Source: Acidimicrobiia bacterium
GTDB taxonomy: Bacteria; Actinomycetota; Acidimicrobiia; ATN3; PSLF01
Direction of reading: 5' to 3'
NCBI GenBank assembly: GCA_040289475.1
Contig: PSLF01000004.1
Location: 33,191 to 97,190 of the forward strand
DNA: 64,000 nt
Positions 51,958 to 59,846 of the stretch are shown piece by piece. The notes under the pieces are model-generated. The model was not told the origin of the DNA and did not search any database. It worked only from the letters and a program-made list of their open reading frames with translations. Positions within the stretch are counted from its first letter, which is position 1. Each line of letters begins with the position of its first letter. The translations under genes were made by a program, and so were the position numbers.

Positions 51958-52596
51958 TTAGGATGGGTTATCTAACTTTTGGTGCAAGGCGGCCAGCGAG
52001 TGTGCAACCTCGTGTTGAATAGCGGTAATCGTCAACTCCGATCGGCTGCGCTCTATGGCACTGCGCGCCGCATCCGTTCTTGATCTCAGGCCCCGTGTGA
52101 GCGAGTCCGGGTAGTCCATCGTAGTTAGCAGTTGGTACAACTCATCCATAACCTGGAGCACTTCTTCTCCACGACCGATATCGCCTCTGCGAAGCGAGTC
52201 CAGCAAGTGCCGACGAAGCTCGCCGACCGTTTCGGCAACTCCACTGAGGTACTCAGCAATTCCTACTCCGACTTCGGCCGGGGTGGGAAGTCGACCATCT
52301 CTTATAAGACAGAAAGTCAGGTTCGCTTCGGCCAGTTCTTTTTCCGCATCCGCAATGAATCCTGCGTAACGCACCTGGGGCACTGGCTCACAACGCTCTA
52401 TCGCTTCCTGGAGGAAAGCTCTGGCTTGTGCCATCAAACTCTCTGCTTCTTGCCAGTCGCGCCGGTGGGTTGCCCGTATCGAGTTGGCAGCGCATCGAGT
52501 AGCTTTACGACAAGCCTGAAGAGCAGCCTCCCTGGCCTCGTGCGCCATGTCTAGGTAAGCTCGGGCTTCGTCGGCGATTGGCGCAATGGGTTCCAT
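51958..52596 (-). CDS. Translin-family protein (archaeal/TRAX-like)
   Basis: This 212-aa all-helical protein resembles the translin/TRAX family of RNA-binding and RNA-cleaving proteins. Signature segments are ANSIRATHRRDW (about residues 37-48), YAGFIADAEKELAEA (77-91), AEYLSGVAETVGELRR (114-129), RRGDIGRGEEVLQVMDELY (136-154) and TMDYPDSLTRGLRSRTD (159-175). Four acidic positions that match the catalytic residues of TRAX and archaeal TRAX-like nucleases are kept: Glu87, Glu90, Glu122 (Asp in TRAX) and Glu126. It should therefore be able to bind metal and cleave single-stranded RNA, though this is inference. Its ATG overlaps the stop of the membrane protein gene upstream (TAATG). Confidence 0.87.
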   Translation of the reverse strand: MEPIAPIADEARAYLDMAHEAREAALQACRKATRCAANSIRATHRRDWQEAESLMAQARAFLQEAIERCEPVPQVRYAGFIADAEKELAEANLTFCLIRDGRLPTPAEVGVGIAEYLSGVAETVGELRRHLLDSLRRGDIGRGEEVLQVMDELYQLLTTMDYPDSLTRGLRSRTDAARSAIERSRSELTITAIQHEVAHSLAALHQKLDNPS

Positions 52597-53300
52597 TACC
52601 CTAAGGTACGGCTCAAGCTACTCACGCCCTGTCGGGAGGCATCTGAGAGGATCTTGGACTGCAGTTTGAGCTTCCTCAATACGGAGACATATGCAATAAG
52701 AAGAGCCCCGCACAACAAACTCAACAAAAGTACTGCCTTTAGGCCCGGTAGGAGGCCAATTACAAAGGTCACCGTAAACGCAGCGAGTAGGGTCTGGAAA
52801 ACTGCCTTCCGTCGGCGACGAGCGCTGTACGAGCCCGCCGAGTTCCTAGCTACCTCACCGACATGCACTGCTGGTTGAAGATCAGGCCGACTAGGCACCA
52901 TCGCGGCTGTGGAGGTAGGTCTTGACTTGTAGCCCGCATCATTTAGCGATCCTTCAGCGTATGCGCCCGTGTCTCCGCGATAGCGAGTTCTCGGCTCCCG
53001 GATGGAGCTAGTTCCGTATCCGTATCCCTTCGCCTCCGGGGGCGGCTCGATGGGGCGCCCATCAGGCCCGATTAGCCGAACCGTGGGTGGTGGGTGACCG
53101 ACAATAGATGCCTCTTCCCACTGGTTGGCAGTCGAGATGCCCATCGCAAGAGGAGCAGTTCGGAGAAGCGCGATGTTTGCAAGCCTTCGATTGAAATCCA
53201 GAATGGACCCGTAAATAGCAAAGTCTCGCCGCTCGGAAAAAACCAATTGGGCGGCGACGACCGCAGCTACCACCAGTATCGAGATCAGCACAAGCACCAC
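52596..53300 (-). CDS. Membrane protein of unknown function coupled to translin gene
   Basis: The 234-aa protein has an N-terminal helix (residues 2-18) and a long polar middle, rich in Pro, Arg and Tyr (about 65-150). Two C-terminal helices (about 170-210) and a basic tail (RKLKLQSKILSDASRQG) follow. No family is recognised. The GTG start is one of several possible. The stop and the translin start share a base (TAATG), a hallmark of translational coupling, so the two products may work in stoichiometric ratio; a membrane tether for the translin protein is a testable guess. Confidence 0.65.
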   Translation of the reverse strand: MVLVLISILVVAAVVAAQLVFSERRDFAIYGSILDFNRRLANIALLRTAPLAMGISTANQWEEASIVGHPPPTVRLIGPDGRPIEPPPEAKGYGYGTSSIREPRTRYRGDTGAYAEGSLNDAGYKSRPTSTAAMVPSRPDLQPAVHVGEVARNSAGSYSARRRRKAVFQTLLAAFTVTFVIGLLPGLKAVLLLSLLCGALLIAYVSVLRKLKLQSKILSDASRQGVSSLSRTLG

Positions 53301-53402
53301 AATAACCGCCCAGATATCCCTACGCCTCTAGCGTACATGGAACGGAGGTAAAGTTGGTCAATAGGCACTAGATCTCAAGCGACTCCGTGGTGACAACGAG
53401 GT

Positions 53403-54302
53403 CTAAATCAGCTTTTTTTTCCGGGCAAGAGATGACAACACTTCGGCGACTTTCCCCGAAAGATCCTCTCTTTCGAGAGCGAGCTCAACAGTTGCTCTAA
53501 TCCAATCTTCTTTTTTACCAATGTCGTAGCGAGTCCCTTCGTAAAGGTAGGCATAGACAGTCTGCTCCTCGAGGAGCTTCGCAATTCCATCCGTTAGCTG
53601 GATCTCTCCACCCTTTCCAGGCTCTATGCGTGACAAAGCGTCGAAGATCTCGGGAGTAAATATATAACGTCCTATAACAGCCAGATTGGATGGTGCCTCC
53701 TCTCTAGACGGTTTTTCTACAATGCTCTTGACCTCGAATAGTTGATCGTCGACTAGCTCAGGCTCGATTACACCGTAAGCTTCAATCTCCTCGATAGGAA
53801 CTTCCATAACTGCTATCACACTTCTACCGTAGCGCTCGAACGCATCCATCATCTTCTTCAAAAGGGCGGCTCCGGCAGCGCAAATGTCATCTCCGAGAAG
53901 TACTGCAAAAGGGTTGCCCGCTACGTGGCTCTGGGCAACCAGCACCGCGTGACCCAACCCTAGTGGATCTTTTTGGCGAATATAGTGAATGTCGCCGATC
54001 TCCGATATAGCCCGAATCTCTTTTAACAAATCTTCTTTACCCGATCGCTCCAAGTAATGCTCAAGTTCGAATGATCGATCGAAGTGATCTTCAAGAGTTC
54101 TCTTTCCTCTTCCTGTGATGATAATGATGTCGTCGATCCCCGACTCGATTGCCTCTTCAACGACGTACTGAATCGCCGGTTTGTCCACAATCGGAAGCAT
54201 CTCTTTTGGCTGAGCCTTGGTTGCCGGTAAAAAGCGTGTCCCCAAGCCCGCCGCCGGAATGACAGCTTTGCAGACCGAGTAGTGTTTGGAGACCTTCCCC
54301 AT
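53403..54302 (-). CDS. galU: UTP-glucose-1-phosphate uridylyltransferase
   Basis: This 299-aa enzyme makes UDP-glucose for wall and capsule glycans. The nucleotide loop AVIPAAGLGTRFLPATKAQPKEMLP lies near residue 12 (quoted in part: GLGTRFLPATKA), with VDKPAIQYVVEEAI after it. VLLGDDI and IVEKPSREEAPSNLAVIGRY also match the family. The ATG at 54302 is chosen because GAGG lies 5 nt before it; a GTG two codons upstream is an alternative. It follows plsY by 10 bp and is probably co-transcribed. Confidence 0.95.
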   Translation of the reverse strand: MGKVSKHYSVCKAVIPAAGLGTRFLPATKAQPKEMLPIVDKPAIQYVVEEAIESGIDDIIIITGRGKRTLEDHFDRSFELEHYLERSGKEDLLKEIRAISEIGDIHYIRQKDPLGLGHAVLVAQSHVAGNPFAVLLGDDICAAGAALLKKMMDAFERYGRSVIAVMEVPIEEIEAYGVIEPELVDDQLFEVKSIVEKPSREEAPSNLAVIGRYIFTPEIFDALSRIEPGKGGEIQLTDGIAKLLEEQTVYAYLYEGTRYDIGKKEDWIRATVELALEREDLSGKVAEVLSSLARKKKLI

Positions 54303-54312
54303 CCTCACCTCG

Positions 54313-54933
54313 CTAGCTTGATTTCGCTGGATCGGTTCCCTCGCCCAAAGAAAGCTCTTTCCCAGCCAGGAGTCTTTTAATATTTGGAGCGTGGCGCGCA
54401 GCTACTAAGGCAGCCATGGCGGCCACGACTCCCTTCTCGGGCCACGACCGTCCGAACAGCATCACCCCTCCGACGGCAACAGCCAACGCAGCCAAAGACG
54501 CAACCGATGCCTTCCTCGTGGCCTTTGCCAGAAATGCCCACACCGCTGCAGCCACTACTAACACGGGAGGGTAGGCCACTGCCAGCGCCCCGCCTCCTGT
54601 AGCAACACCTCTTCCGCCTTTGAATCTCATTGTGACTGGCCAGCTGTGGCCAACAACCGCCGCCAGCCCCGCAAGCGATGCGACAGCCCAGTGTTGGCCT
54701 AGTGCGAAACGGGACACCGCCACCGGGAGCGCTCCCTTTGCTGCATCGACAACAAAGACCAAAACCGCCCATCTCTTCCCAAGCGCCCTGGAAACATTGG
54801 ATGCCCCTGGGTTACCCGATCCCACTGAGTAAATATCTACCCCCTTCGCCTTAGAAACCAGCACCGCGGTGGGAATAGATCCGACGAAATATGCGATACA
54901 AGCGGTGATTGCTATTGCGAGTGGAGTGTTCAT
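54313..54933 (-). CDS. plsY: Glycerol-3-phosphate acyltransferase PlsY
   Basis: The 206-aa five-helix membrane enzyme acylates glycerol-3-phosphate using acyl-phosphate, the first step of phospholipid synthesis. The three cytoplasmic motifs appear as GSIPTAVLVSK and GSGNPGASNVSRALGK (motif 1), GHSWPVTMRFKGGRGVATGGG (quoted in part: FKGGRGVATGGG, motif 2) and the loop RHAPNIKRLLAGKE (motif 3). The length is typical. It pairs with galU. Confidence 0.95.
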   Translation of the reverse strand: MNTPLAIAITACIAYFVGSIPTAVLVSKAKGVDIYSVGSGNPGASNVSRALGKRWAVLVFVVDAAKGALPVAVSRFALGQHWAVASLAGLAAVVGHSWPVTMRFKGGRGVATGGGALAVAYPPVLVVAAAVWAFLAKATRKASVASLAALAVAVGGVMLFGRSWPEKGVVAAMAALVAARHAPNIKRLLAGKELSLGEGTDPAKSS

Positions 54934-55003
54934 CGGTGCTAGCCTAGATGCGTCATGGTCCCAATGGGGCTAAGTCTCCGAGTCCTGACTCAGAGCATGT
55001 TCC

Positions 55004-55008
55004 GGAGG
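55004..55008 (+). promoter_or_regulatory. Ribosome binding site of fmdB-like gene
   Basis: GGAGG lies 6 nt before ATG 55015 and rejects the upstream in-frame start at 54955. Confidence 0.55.
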
Positions 55009-55014
55009 TTGGAT

Positions 55015-55329
55015 ATGCCTACCTACGAGTACCGGTGTAGTTCCTGTGGTGAGCACGTAGAAGTCTTCCAATCGTTCTCGGACGATCCGCTTGAAGAGTG
55101 CGGGATCTGCGGAGGCAAACTAACGCGGGTATTTCACCCGGTGGGGATTGTATTCAAGGGATCCGGATTTTACTCGACCGATTCCCGTAGCAACTCTTCT
55201 GCAAATGCTTCCTCGGCCTCTAGCTCATCCTCTGAGGGGACTTCTCAAAAGAGTGGGGAGGTAGGAGCAGAGGGATCGAGCACCACAGCTTCTACCGAAA
55301 CTTCGGATCGGGAATCGAAGATCGCATAA
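55015..55329 (+). CDS. FmdB-type zinc-ribbon protein
   Basis: This 104-aa protein opens with the FmdB-family ribbon MPTYEYRCSSCGEHVE, with the second Cys pair in CGICGGKLTRVF and the family tail FKGSGFYSTD. The last 40 residues are a Ser/Ala-rich low-complexity tail (NSSANASSASSSSSEG), usual in actinobacterial members. Function is unsettled; the name comes from a putative amidase regulator. The stop is in the same frame as the mtnP remnant that follows it. Confidence 0.9.
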   Translation: MPTYEYRCSSCGEHVEVFQSFSDDPLEECGICGGKLTRVFHPVGIVFKGSGFYSTDSRSNSSANASSASSSSSEGTSQKSGEVGAEGSSTTASTETSDRESKIA

Positions 55330-55345
55330 GTAAGGGATTCATCTC

Positions 55346-55752
55346 GCCTCCAAACCCACATAGAGCCGGGTTCGTTTGTCGTGCTCGATCAGATCGTTGA
55401 TCGCACCAAGGAACGGCGAGACACCTATTTCGATGGGCCCGTCGCCACTCATATAACCCTACAAGAACCTTACTGCCCGGTGTTACGAGAGATGGCGATC
55501 GAGGCAGCCCGAGCCGAGGGACTCCCGCTACATGAGCGCGGAACAGTGGTGGTAATAGAGGGACCTCGCTTCTCCACGTTGGTCGAATCAAAGTGGTATG
55601 CCTCCAACGGTTGGGAGGTGGTAAACATGACTCAGTACCCCGAGGTCGCCTTGGCAAGGGAACGCCAGATTGCAGATCAATACAGCGACTTTCTAGTTTA
55701 TGTACCCGAGCATGCTAGATCCACGGTAGTAGCCACCGAATGCTTGCGATGA
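55346..55752 (+). pseudogene. Remnant of S-methyl-5'-thioadenosine phosphorylase (mtnP), both ends lost
   Basis: The frame from HIEPGSFVVLDQIVDRTKER through VVVIEGPRFSTLVESKWYA to NMTQYPEVALARE matches the middle of MTAP phosphorylases. The motifs E-G-P-R-F-S-T and M-T-x-x-P-E are the phosphate- and substrate-site signatures. The first ~95 residues of the family, with the G-G-S-G-F-Y opening and R-H-G-R loop, are missing, as is the C-terminal part: after ALARE the sequence becomes unrelated (RQIADQYSDFLVYVPEHARS) and stops at 55752. No reading frame nearby supplies the lost ends. A GTG at 55381 could still start a 123-aa product, but it could not be a working enzyme. An assembly deletion is also possible. 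Confidence 0.75.
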
Positions 55753-56726
55753 AGAACACAGCGATAGTCGTCGACAACCTGACCAAAATCTACAAAGGGG
55801 CCAGCGGAGATGAGATTCGAGCCGTGGATGGCATCTCGTTCGAAGTCGAAGAAGCAGAAGTCTTCGGTTTGCTCGGACCCAACGGTGCCGGAAAAACCAG
55901 TACGTTAGAGATTCTCGAGGGACTTAGAGTCCCCACATCGGGCCATGCTCAGGTGCTCGGTATGGAGATCGGTCCAAACGGGGTTACAGATCGAGCGAGA
56001 CTCACTGCTTCAATAGGTGTGCAGCTTCAAGAAAGTGCCTATTTTGAGGAGCTATCCCTAGTAGAAACTCTCAAGCTATTGGGATCTTTTTATCCTCGCT
56101 CTAAAGATGCGCGAGAACTACTCGCCACGGTGAATCTACTTGACAAAGCCTCTTCTCGGTACGGACAGCTCTCAGGAGGGCAGGCCCGCCGATTTTCTAT
56201 AGCTGCGGCTTTGGTCAACGACCCCAAGGTGCTGTTCTTAGACGAACCAACTACCGGACTGGACCCTCAGGCCCGGCGCAACCTCTGGGAGCTCATCGAA
56301 GAAATTAAGTGCAGCCAGCGCGTAACCGTTGTTCTCACGACACATTACATGGAAGAAGCAGAAATCCTCTGTGACCGTGTCGGCATTATAGACGGCGGCA
56401 AGGTGGTAGCGCTTGACGCTCCCCGTACCCTAATCTCATCCCTCGGAGGATCATATGCGGCTTCGGTAGCAGCAACGGGCATAGACACGGAGTCGGTCGA
56501 TGCGATACTGCAGGACTGCGGAGTGGAAGGAAGGATAAACGAAGACCTAGCCGAATCGGAGAGAGCAGTGGTCCACTTAGACTTCGTATCGCCCAGTCCC
56601 GCAAGTGTCTTCAAGGTCTTGGACAGACTTGCGGCTTTCGGAGCCGAGATATCCGATCTATCCGTGCGAAATGCATCTCTCGAAGACGTGTTCCTGACAC
56701 TAACCGGAAAAGCTCTTCGTGACTGA
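55749..56726 (+). CDS. ABC transporter ATP-binding protein (DrrA-like)
   Basis: The 325-aa ATPase has Walker A GPNGAGKTSTLEILEG (about residues 42-57), the Q-loop region SIGVQLQESAYF, signature LSGGQARRFSIAA, Walker B VLFLDEPTTGLDPQ and the switch His in VLTTHYMEEAEIL. The C-terminal ~80 residues are the DrrA-type extension. It overlaps the permease by 8 bp, so the pair forms an ABC-2 exporter. The start is uncertain: ATG 55740 or 55749; neither has a clear Shine-Dalgarno. It overlaps the end of the mtnP remnant. Confidence 0.92.
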   Translation: MKNTAIVVDNLTKIYKGASGDEIRAVDGISFEVEEAEVFGLLGPNGAGKTSTLEILEGLRVPTSGHAQVLGMEIGPNGVTDRARLTASIGVQLQESAYFEELSLVETLKLLGSFYPRSKDARELLATVNLLDKASSRYGQLSGGQARRFSIAAALVNDPKVLFLDEPTTGLDPQARRNLWELIEEIKCSQRVTVVLTTHYMEEAEILCDRVGIIDGGKVVALDAPRTLISSLGGSYAASVAATGIDTESVDAILQDCGVEGRINEDLAESERAVVHLDFVSPSPASVFKVLDRLAAFGAEISDLSVRNASLEDVFLTLTGKALRD

Positions 56727-57831
56727 GTCCTTATCTGCTGCACTCAAAATTGTCTTTAGAAATCGCCAAAACGTCTTTTGGGGATTCGCGTTTCCCCTCT
56801 TTTTTGTGCTGGCATTCTCTTTCTTCAAGGGGGGAGGTGAGCTCCTCGTGCGCACCGAAATTCTTGCGCCGGAGTCTGGACCCGCTGCCGACGTCGCCAA
56901 TTTTTTGGAGACAACGTTGTCGGAGTCGCTTGCATTCCGGGTCTCTAGGATCGAGATAGCTGATACTCAGGCTGTATTGGAGTCGGACCTTCGATCAAAG
57001 GTCGAACATGGCACAGTGGATGCAGTCGTAGCCCTGAGGGACGCTCCCGGAGGGCCTTTGCCCAAGGTTTATCTGTCCGTAATCTACAACGAGGGGGATG
57101 TCCGTAAAAACGGAGTGATCCTCTCGACGATATCCTCCTTCGTCGACAAGACAAACCTTCGTGCCGCCGGAATAGCAGAGGGCTTTGCTCAGGCAAGCTT
57201 TTCTCCGGTTTCTACAAAGAAGGTGAACTTCTTCGACTTTACCTTAGCGGGATTTATCGCATACGGCGTCGCCACGATTTCGGTTATTGGCATTGCTTCT
57301 GCGATGGTCGGCTATCGCAAATCACAAATATTCAAAAGGTTAGCTTGCACACCTGTTAAACCGACTCGCTTCGTGTTAGCCCACGTTGCAGCGCGGCTAC
57401 TGCTTTCGGTCATCCAAGTAATCGTAATTGTGGCTGTAGCGAAGCTATTAGGTGCTCACGTCTACGGCAATCCCGCATGGGCAGTAGCGTTGATCGTGTT
57501 TGGAAACGTAATCTTTCTAAACCTTGGGCTTGCCTTGTCAGGCGTTATTCGAGGAGGGCCCGAGGTGGCATCGGCAGCCGGAACGGCTATTACTTTTCCG
57601 ATGTTCATCCTGTCTGGATCCTTTTTTTCCCTAGACAACCTGCCATGGGTAATACGTGCGATGGCAGAAGTGCTGCCTCTTACTCCCTTAGTGAGTGGAA
57701 CAAGAAAAATTCTTTTAGAGGGCGCTTCTTTCGTGTCTCTCGGCCCTCAAATACTGCTCCTCGGGGCGTGGGTGGTGGGATCTTCGATACTCGCCGTGTT
57801 CGGGTTCAAGAAACTGCTAGGGCACGAGTAG
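56719..57831 (+). CDS. ABC-2 type permease
   Basis: The 370-aa membrane protein has one N-terminal helix (about 20-40), a large extracytoplasmic loop (about 45-165) and five C-terminal helices (about 175-365). This is the ABC2_membrane layout of drug or lipid exporters. The segment FMFILSGSFFSLDNLPWVI-like PMFILSGSFFSLDNLP is typical. It overlaps the ATPase gene by 8 bp. The substrate is unknown. Confidence 0.88.
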   Translation: MTESLSAALKIVFRNRQNVFWGFAFPLFFVLAFSFFKGGGELLVRTEILAPESGPAADVANFLETTLSESLAFRVSRIEIADTQAVLESDLRSKVEHGTVDAVVALRDAPGGPLPKVYLSVIYNEGDVRKNGVILSTISSFVDKTNLRAAGIAEGFAQASFSPVSTKKVNFFDFTLAGFIAYGVATISVIGIASAMVGYRKSQIFKRLACTPVKPTRFVLAHVAARLLLSVIQVIVIVAVAKLLGAHVYGNPAWAVALIVFGNVIFLNLGLALSGVIRGGPEVASAAGTAITFPMFILSGSFFSLDNLPWVIRAMAEVLPLTPLVSGTRKILLEGASFVSLGPQILLLGAWVVGSSILAVFGFKKLLGHE

Positions 57832-57936
57832 GAGTCGCGTGGGGAAGTACTTGTGATTAGGCGGGGTCAGAGCGGTCGCTTCGGTAGCTATTGTGAGGCC
57901 GTGCTAGTCGATAGTGCTCGATTAGAAGATGGCGTG

Positions 57937-58758
57937 CTAACGGCGGAGGAGCCACACAGAAACAATGAATCCGGCTGCTATGACCCTGTATATAACAAAC
58001 GGTAGAAATGATCTGGTTTTCACCAACGTCGATAGAAACCAAGCTGCGGCGAATCCCGCGATAGCCGACGCTCCGATTCCTACTGCAAAGGGAAGCAAGA
58101 GCTGGGACTCCCAGCCTCCCTGGATCATAGAGATCACCTTGAAAGCGCCGGCGCCGGTAGTCACGGGAACCAACAGTAGAAACGAGAACTTAGTCGCGTT
58201 TGAGGAGTCAAAACCCCTGGCAAGCCCCGCGGTGATCGTTATGCCAGATCGACTTACGCCCGGTGACAGGGCGAGAACTTGGGCCGTACCAATTGTCAGG
58301 GCATCTGCAGTACCTATCTTGTCCAGATTTCTTCTTTTCGTTGAGATTCTTTCAACTATGAGAAGCAATACCCCGAATATGGCCAGTTGTACGGCGACCA
58401 GGAGCGGCGACCCGAGTCTTTCTTCTACAAACCGCTCACCTGCGACGCCAGCAAGGGCCGCAGGAATAGAGGCAACCACAACGAGTATCCCCAACCGTCT
58501 ATACAGCCGAGTCTGTCGGTCGGAGTGCCTCGACAACGTCGAGCGCATCATCGCAAAAAGCTCCCGCCTGAGAAATACCGCGGCGGCCGCAGCGGTCCCA
58601 AGGTGCACAGCAGCATCAAAGCTTTTCTCTACAGCAGCGCTTCCGAGTTCCCACCCCAAAAGCCATCTCACAACAAGTAGGTGGCCAGACGAAGAGATCG
58701 GAAAAAACTCAGTGAGCCCCTGCACTATTCCCAGTACCAGTGCGCGCGCGAGACTCAC
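57937..58758 (-). CDS. uppP: Undecaprenyl-diphosphatase UppP
   Basis: The 273-aa integral membrane enzyme recycles the lipid carrier of peptidoglycan and confers bacitracin resistance. The motifs LGIVQGLTEFFPISSSGHL (about residues 8-26) and LSPGVSRSGITI (about 165) hold the catalytic Glu, Ser, His and Arg residues. The GTG at 58758 gives a start (MSLARALVLG) that matches the family; a TTG 9 codons upstream is an alternative. It is divergent from the small membrane protein at 58792 with only 33 bp between the starts. Confidence 0.93.
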   Translation of the reverse strand: MSLARALVLGIVQGLTEFFPISSSGHLLVVRWLLGWELGSAAVEKSFDAAVHLGTAAAAAVFLRRELFAMMRSTLSRHSDRQTRLYRRLGILVVVASIPAALAGVAGERFVEERLGSPLLVAVQLAIFGVLLLIVERISTKRRNLDKIGTADALTIGTAQVLALSPGVSRSGITITAGLARGFDSSNATKFSFLLLVPVTTGAGAFKVISMIQGGWESQLLLPFAVGIGASAIAGFAAAWFLSTLVKTRSFLPFVIYRVIAAGFIVSVWLLRR

Positions 58759-58791
58759 AGACTTCCCATTCGGGTCGGATACCAACTAGAG

Positions 58792-59076
58792 ATGCCTGTT
58801 ATTTCCTTTTCCGCAAAGATCACCCTTGCGGTTCTGATCGGAATGCTCCTTTTGTCACTGGCACTACTCGCTGTCGAGGTGGCTACAGCAGATGATCTAA
58901 AACCTGCCCAAAAAGCTGGCTGGCTATTGGCTTTGCTCATCGGAACTTTCTTCACTGCGGTAATCTACTTCGCGCAAGGCCGAACAGGTAGGTTGGGAAG
59001 ATTAGCTAGTGTTCTCATCGCATTGGGCATACTGCTGGCACTGGGCATAGTCGCGGTACTTGCGCTGAGACTTTGA
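58792..59076 (+). CDS. Small three-helix membrane protein of unknown function
   Basis: The ATG at 58792 gives 94 aa with three hydrophobic segments (about residues 6-28, 40-58 and 68-92), separated by short loops (ATADDLKPAQKAGW and GRTGRLGR). No family is recognised. The longer frame upstream runs through the uppP promoter side and is unlikely. The intergenic space to uppP is 33 bp, so the two promoters must overlap each other's genes or the transcripts must be leaderless. Confidence 0.6.
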   Translation: MPVISFSAKITLAVLIGMLLLSLALLAVEVATADDLKPAQKAGWLLALLIGTFFTAVIYFAQGRTGRLGRLASVLIALGILLALGIVAVLALRL

Positions 59077-59086
59077 GCCACTAACA

Positions 59087-59758
59087 CTAGACTCGCTTCG
59101 GCCACTTGGCTTCTGCATATGAATAGGTACCTTTGTAAAGGTGCCCTGTCGAAAGAGCTCGCAAGAATTGGGTTGGATCCGAAGCGATCCGCTCGGGTGT
59201 GATTCCCTCAAAGGTCTCGGTTTCAACAAAAGCCCGGCCAACAAATTCGGGGTAGTGAGCGTCGCTAGCAGCAACCCCTATCAGGCCGTGATTCACAGCG
59301 AACGACAAGGCTCTTTCGTTCGCACAAGGCTGTGCTTTTGCGTTGTGAACCTCGACTATGTCGACCATCCCCTCCGCGACCAACTCTTCAAGCACCTCCA
59401 TCTGCAAACCATTGTGTTGTCGACAGAAAGGATGCGGTATGTACACCAGCCCTGCCTGCTCTCGGATCCGAGCCACTACTTCGTGGGGATGAAGATTACC
59501 GGGAATACGCTCATACAAGAACAACCCGATGATTTCACCAGCCCACGTCCTGCACTCTTGCCCGATGACTATGCCTCCTTTCCACGGAGTGGAAGTCTCA
59601 CTAGCTTTCTCTATGGCTTCTAACGCTCCATCTATTGTCCCGTGGTCGGTTATACACAACACGTCGATCCCAGCTTTATGCGCTGCCCGGAGAACTAAAG
59701 AGAGGGGAGATCTCGAGTCTCCGGACCTGTATGTGTGCACATGGGAATCGATCCTCAT
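59087..59758 (-). CDS. PHP-domain metal-dependent phosphoesterase
   Basis: From the ATG at 59758 (MRIDSHVHTYRSGDS) the product is 223 aa; 97 in-frame codons upstream have no homology. PHP motifs are visible: the H-x-H in DSHVHTY, CITDHGTIDGAL, GQECRTWAGEIIG, YIPHPFCRQHNG and ASDAHYPE. These supply the trinuclear metal site. Relatives include TrpH/YciV-type 3',5'-nucleotide phosphatases and histidinol phosphatase. The length favours a stand-alone phosphoesterase. It is divergent from bacterioferritin. Confidence 0.9.
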   Translation of the reverse strand: MRIDSHVHTYRSGDSRSPLSLVLRAAHKAGIDVLCITDHGTIDGALEAIEKASETSTPWKGGIVIGQECRTWAGEIIGLFLYERIPGNLHPHEVVARIREQAGLVYIPHPFCRQHNGLQMEVLEELVAEGMVDIVEVHNAKAQPCANERALSFAVNHGLIGVAASDAHYPEFVGRAFVETETFEGITPERIASDPTQFLRALSTGHLYKGTYSYAEAKWPKRV

Positions 59759-59846
59759 AGCGTGCCTCGCTCGGCTATTGTGAGGTTTGCCGTTCAAGCT
59801 GAAGTAGAATCGCACAGCACCAACTAAAAGAGGAGGATTACAAACG

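Noticed and set aside
57965-58789. Long open frame (274 aa) on the plus strand across uppP
   Set aside because: It is the antisense shadow of uppP, has no family motif, and uppP itself shows clear catalytic motifs.
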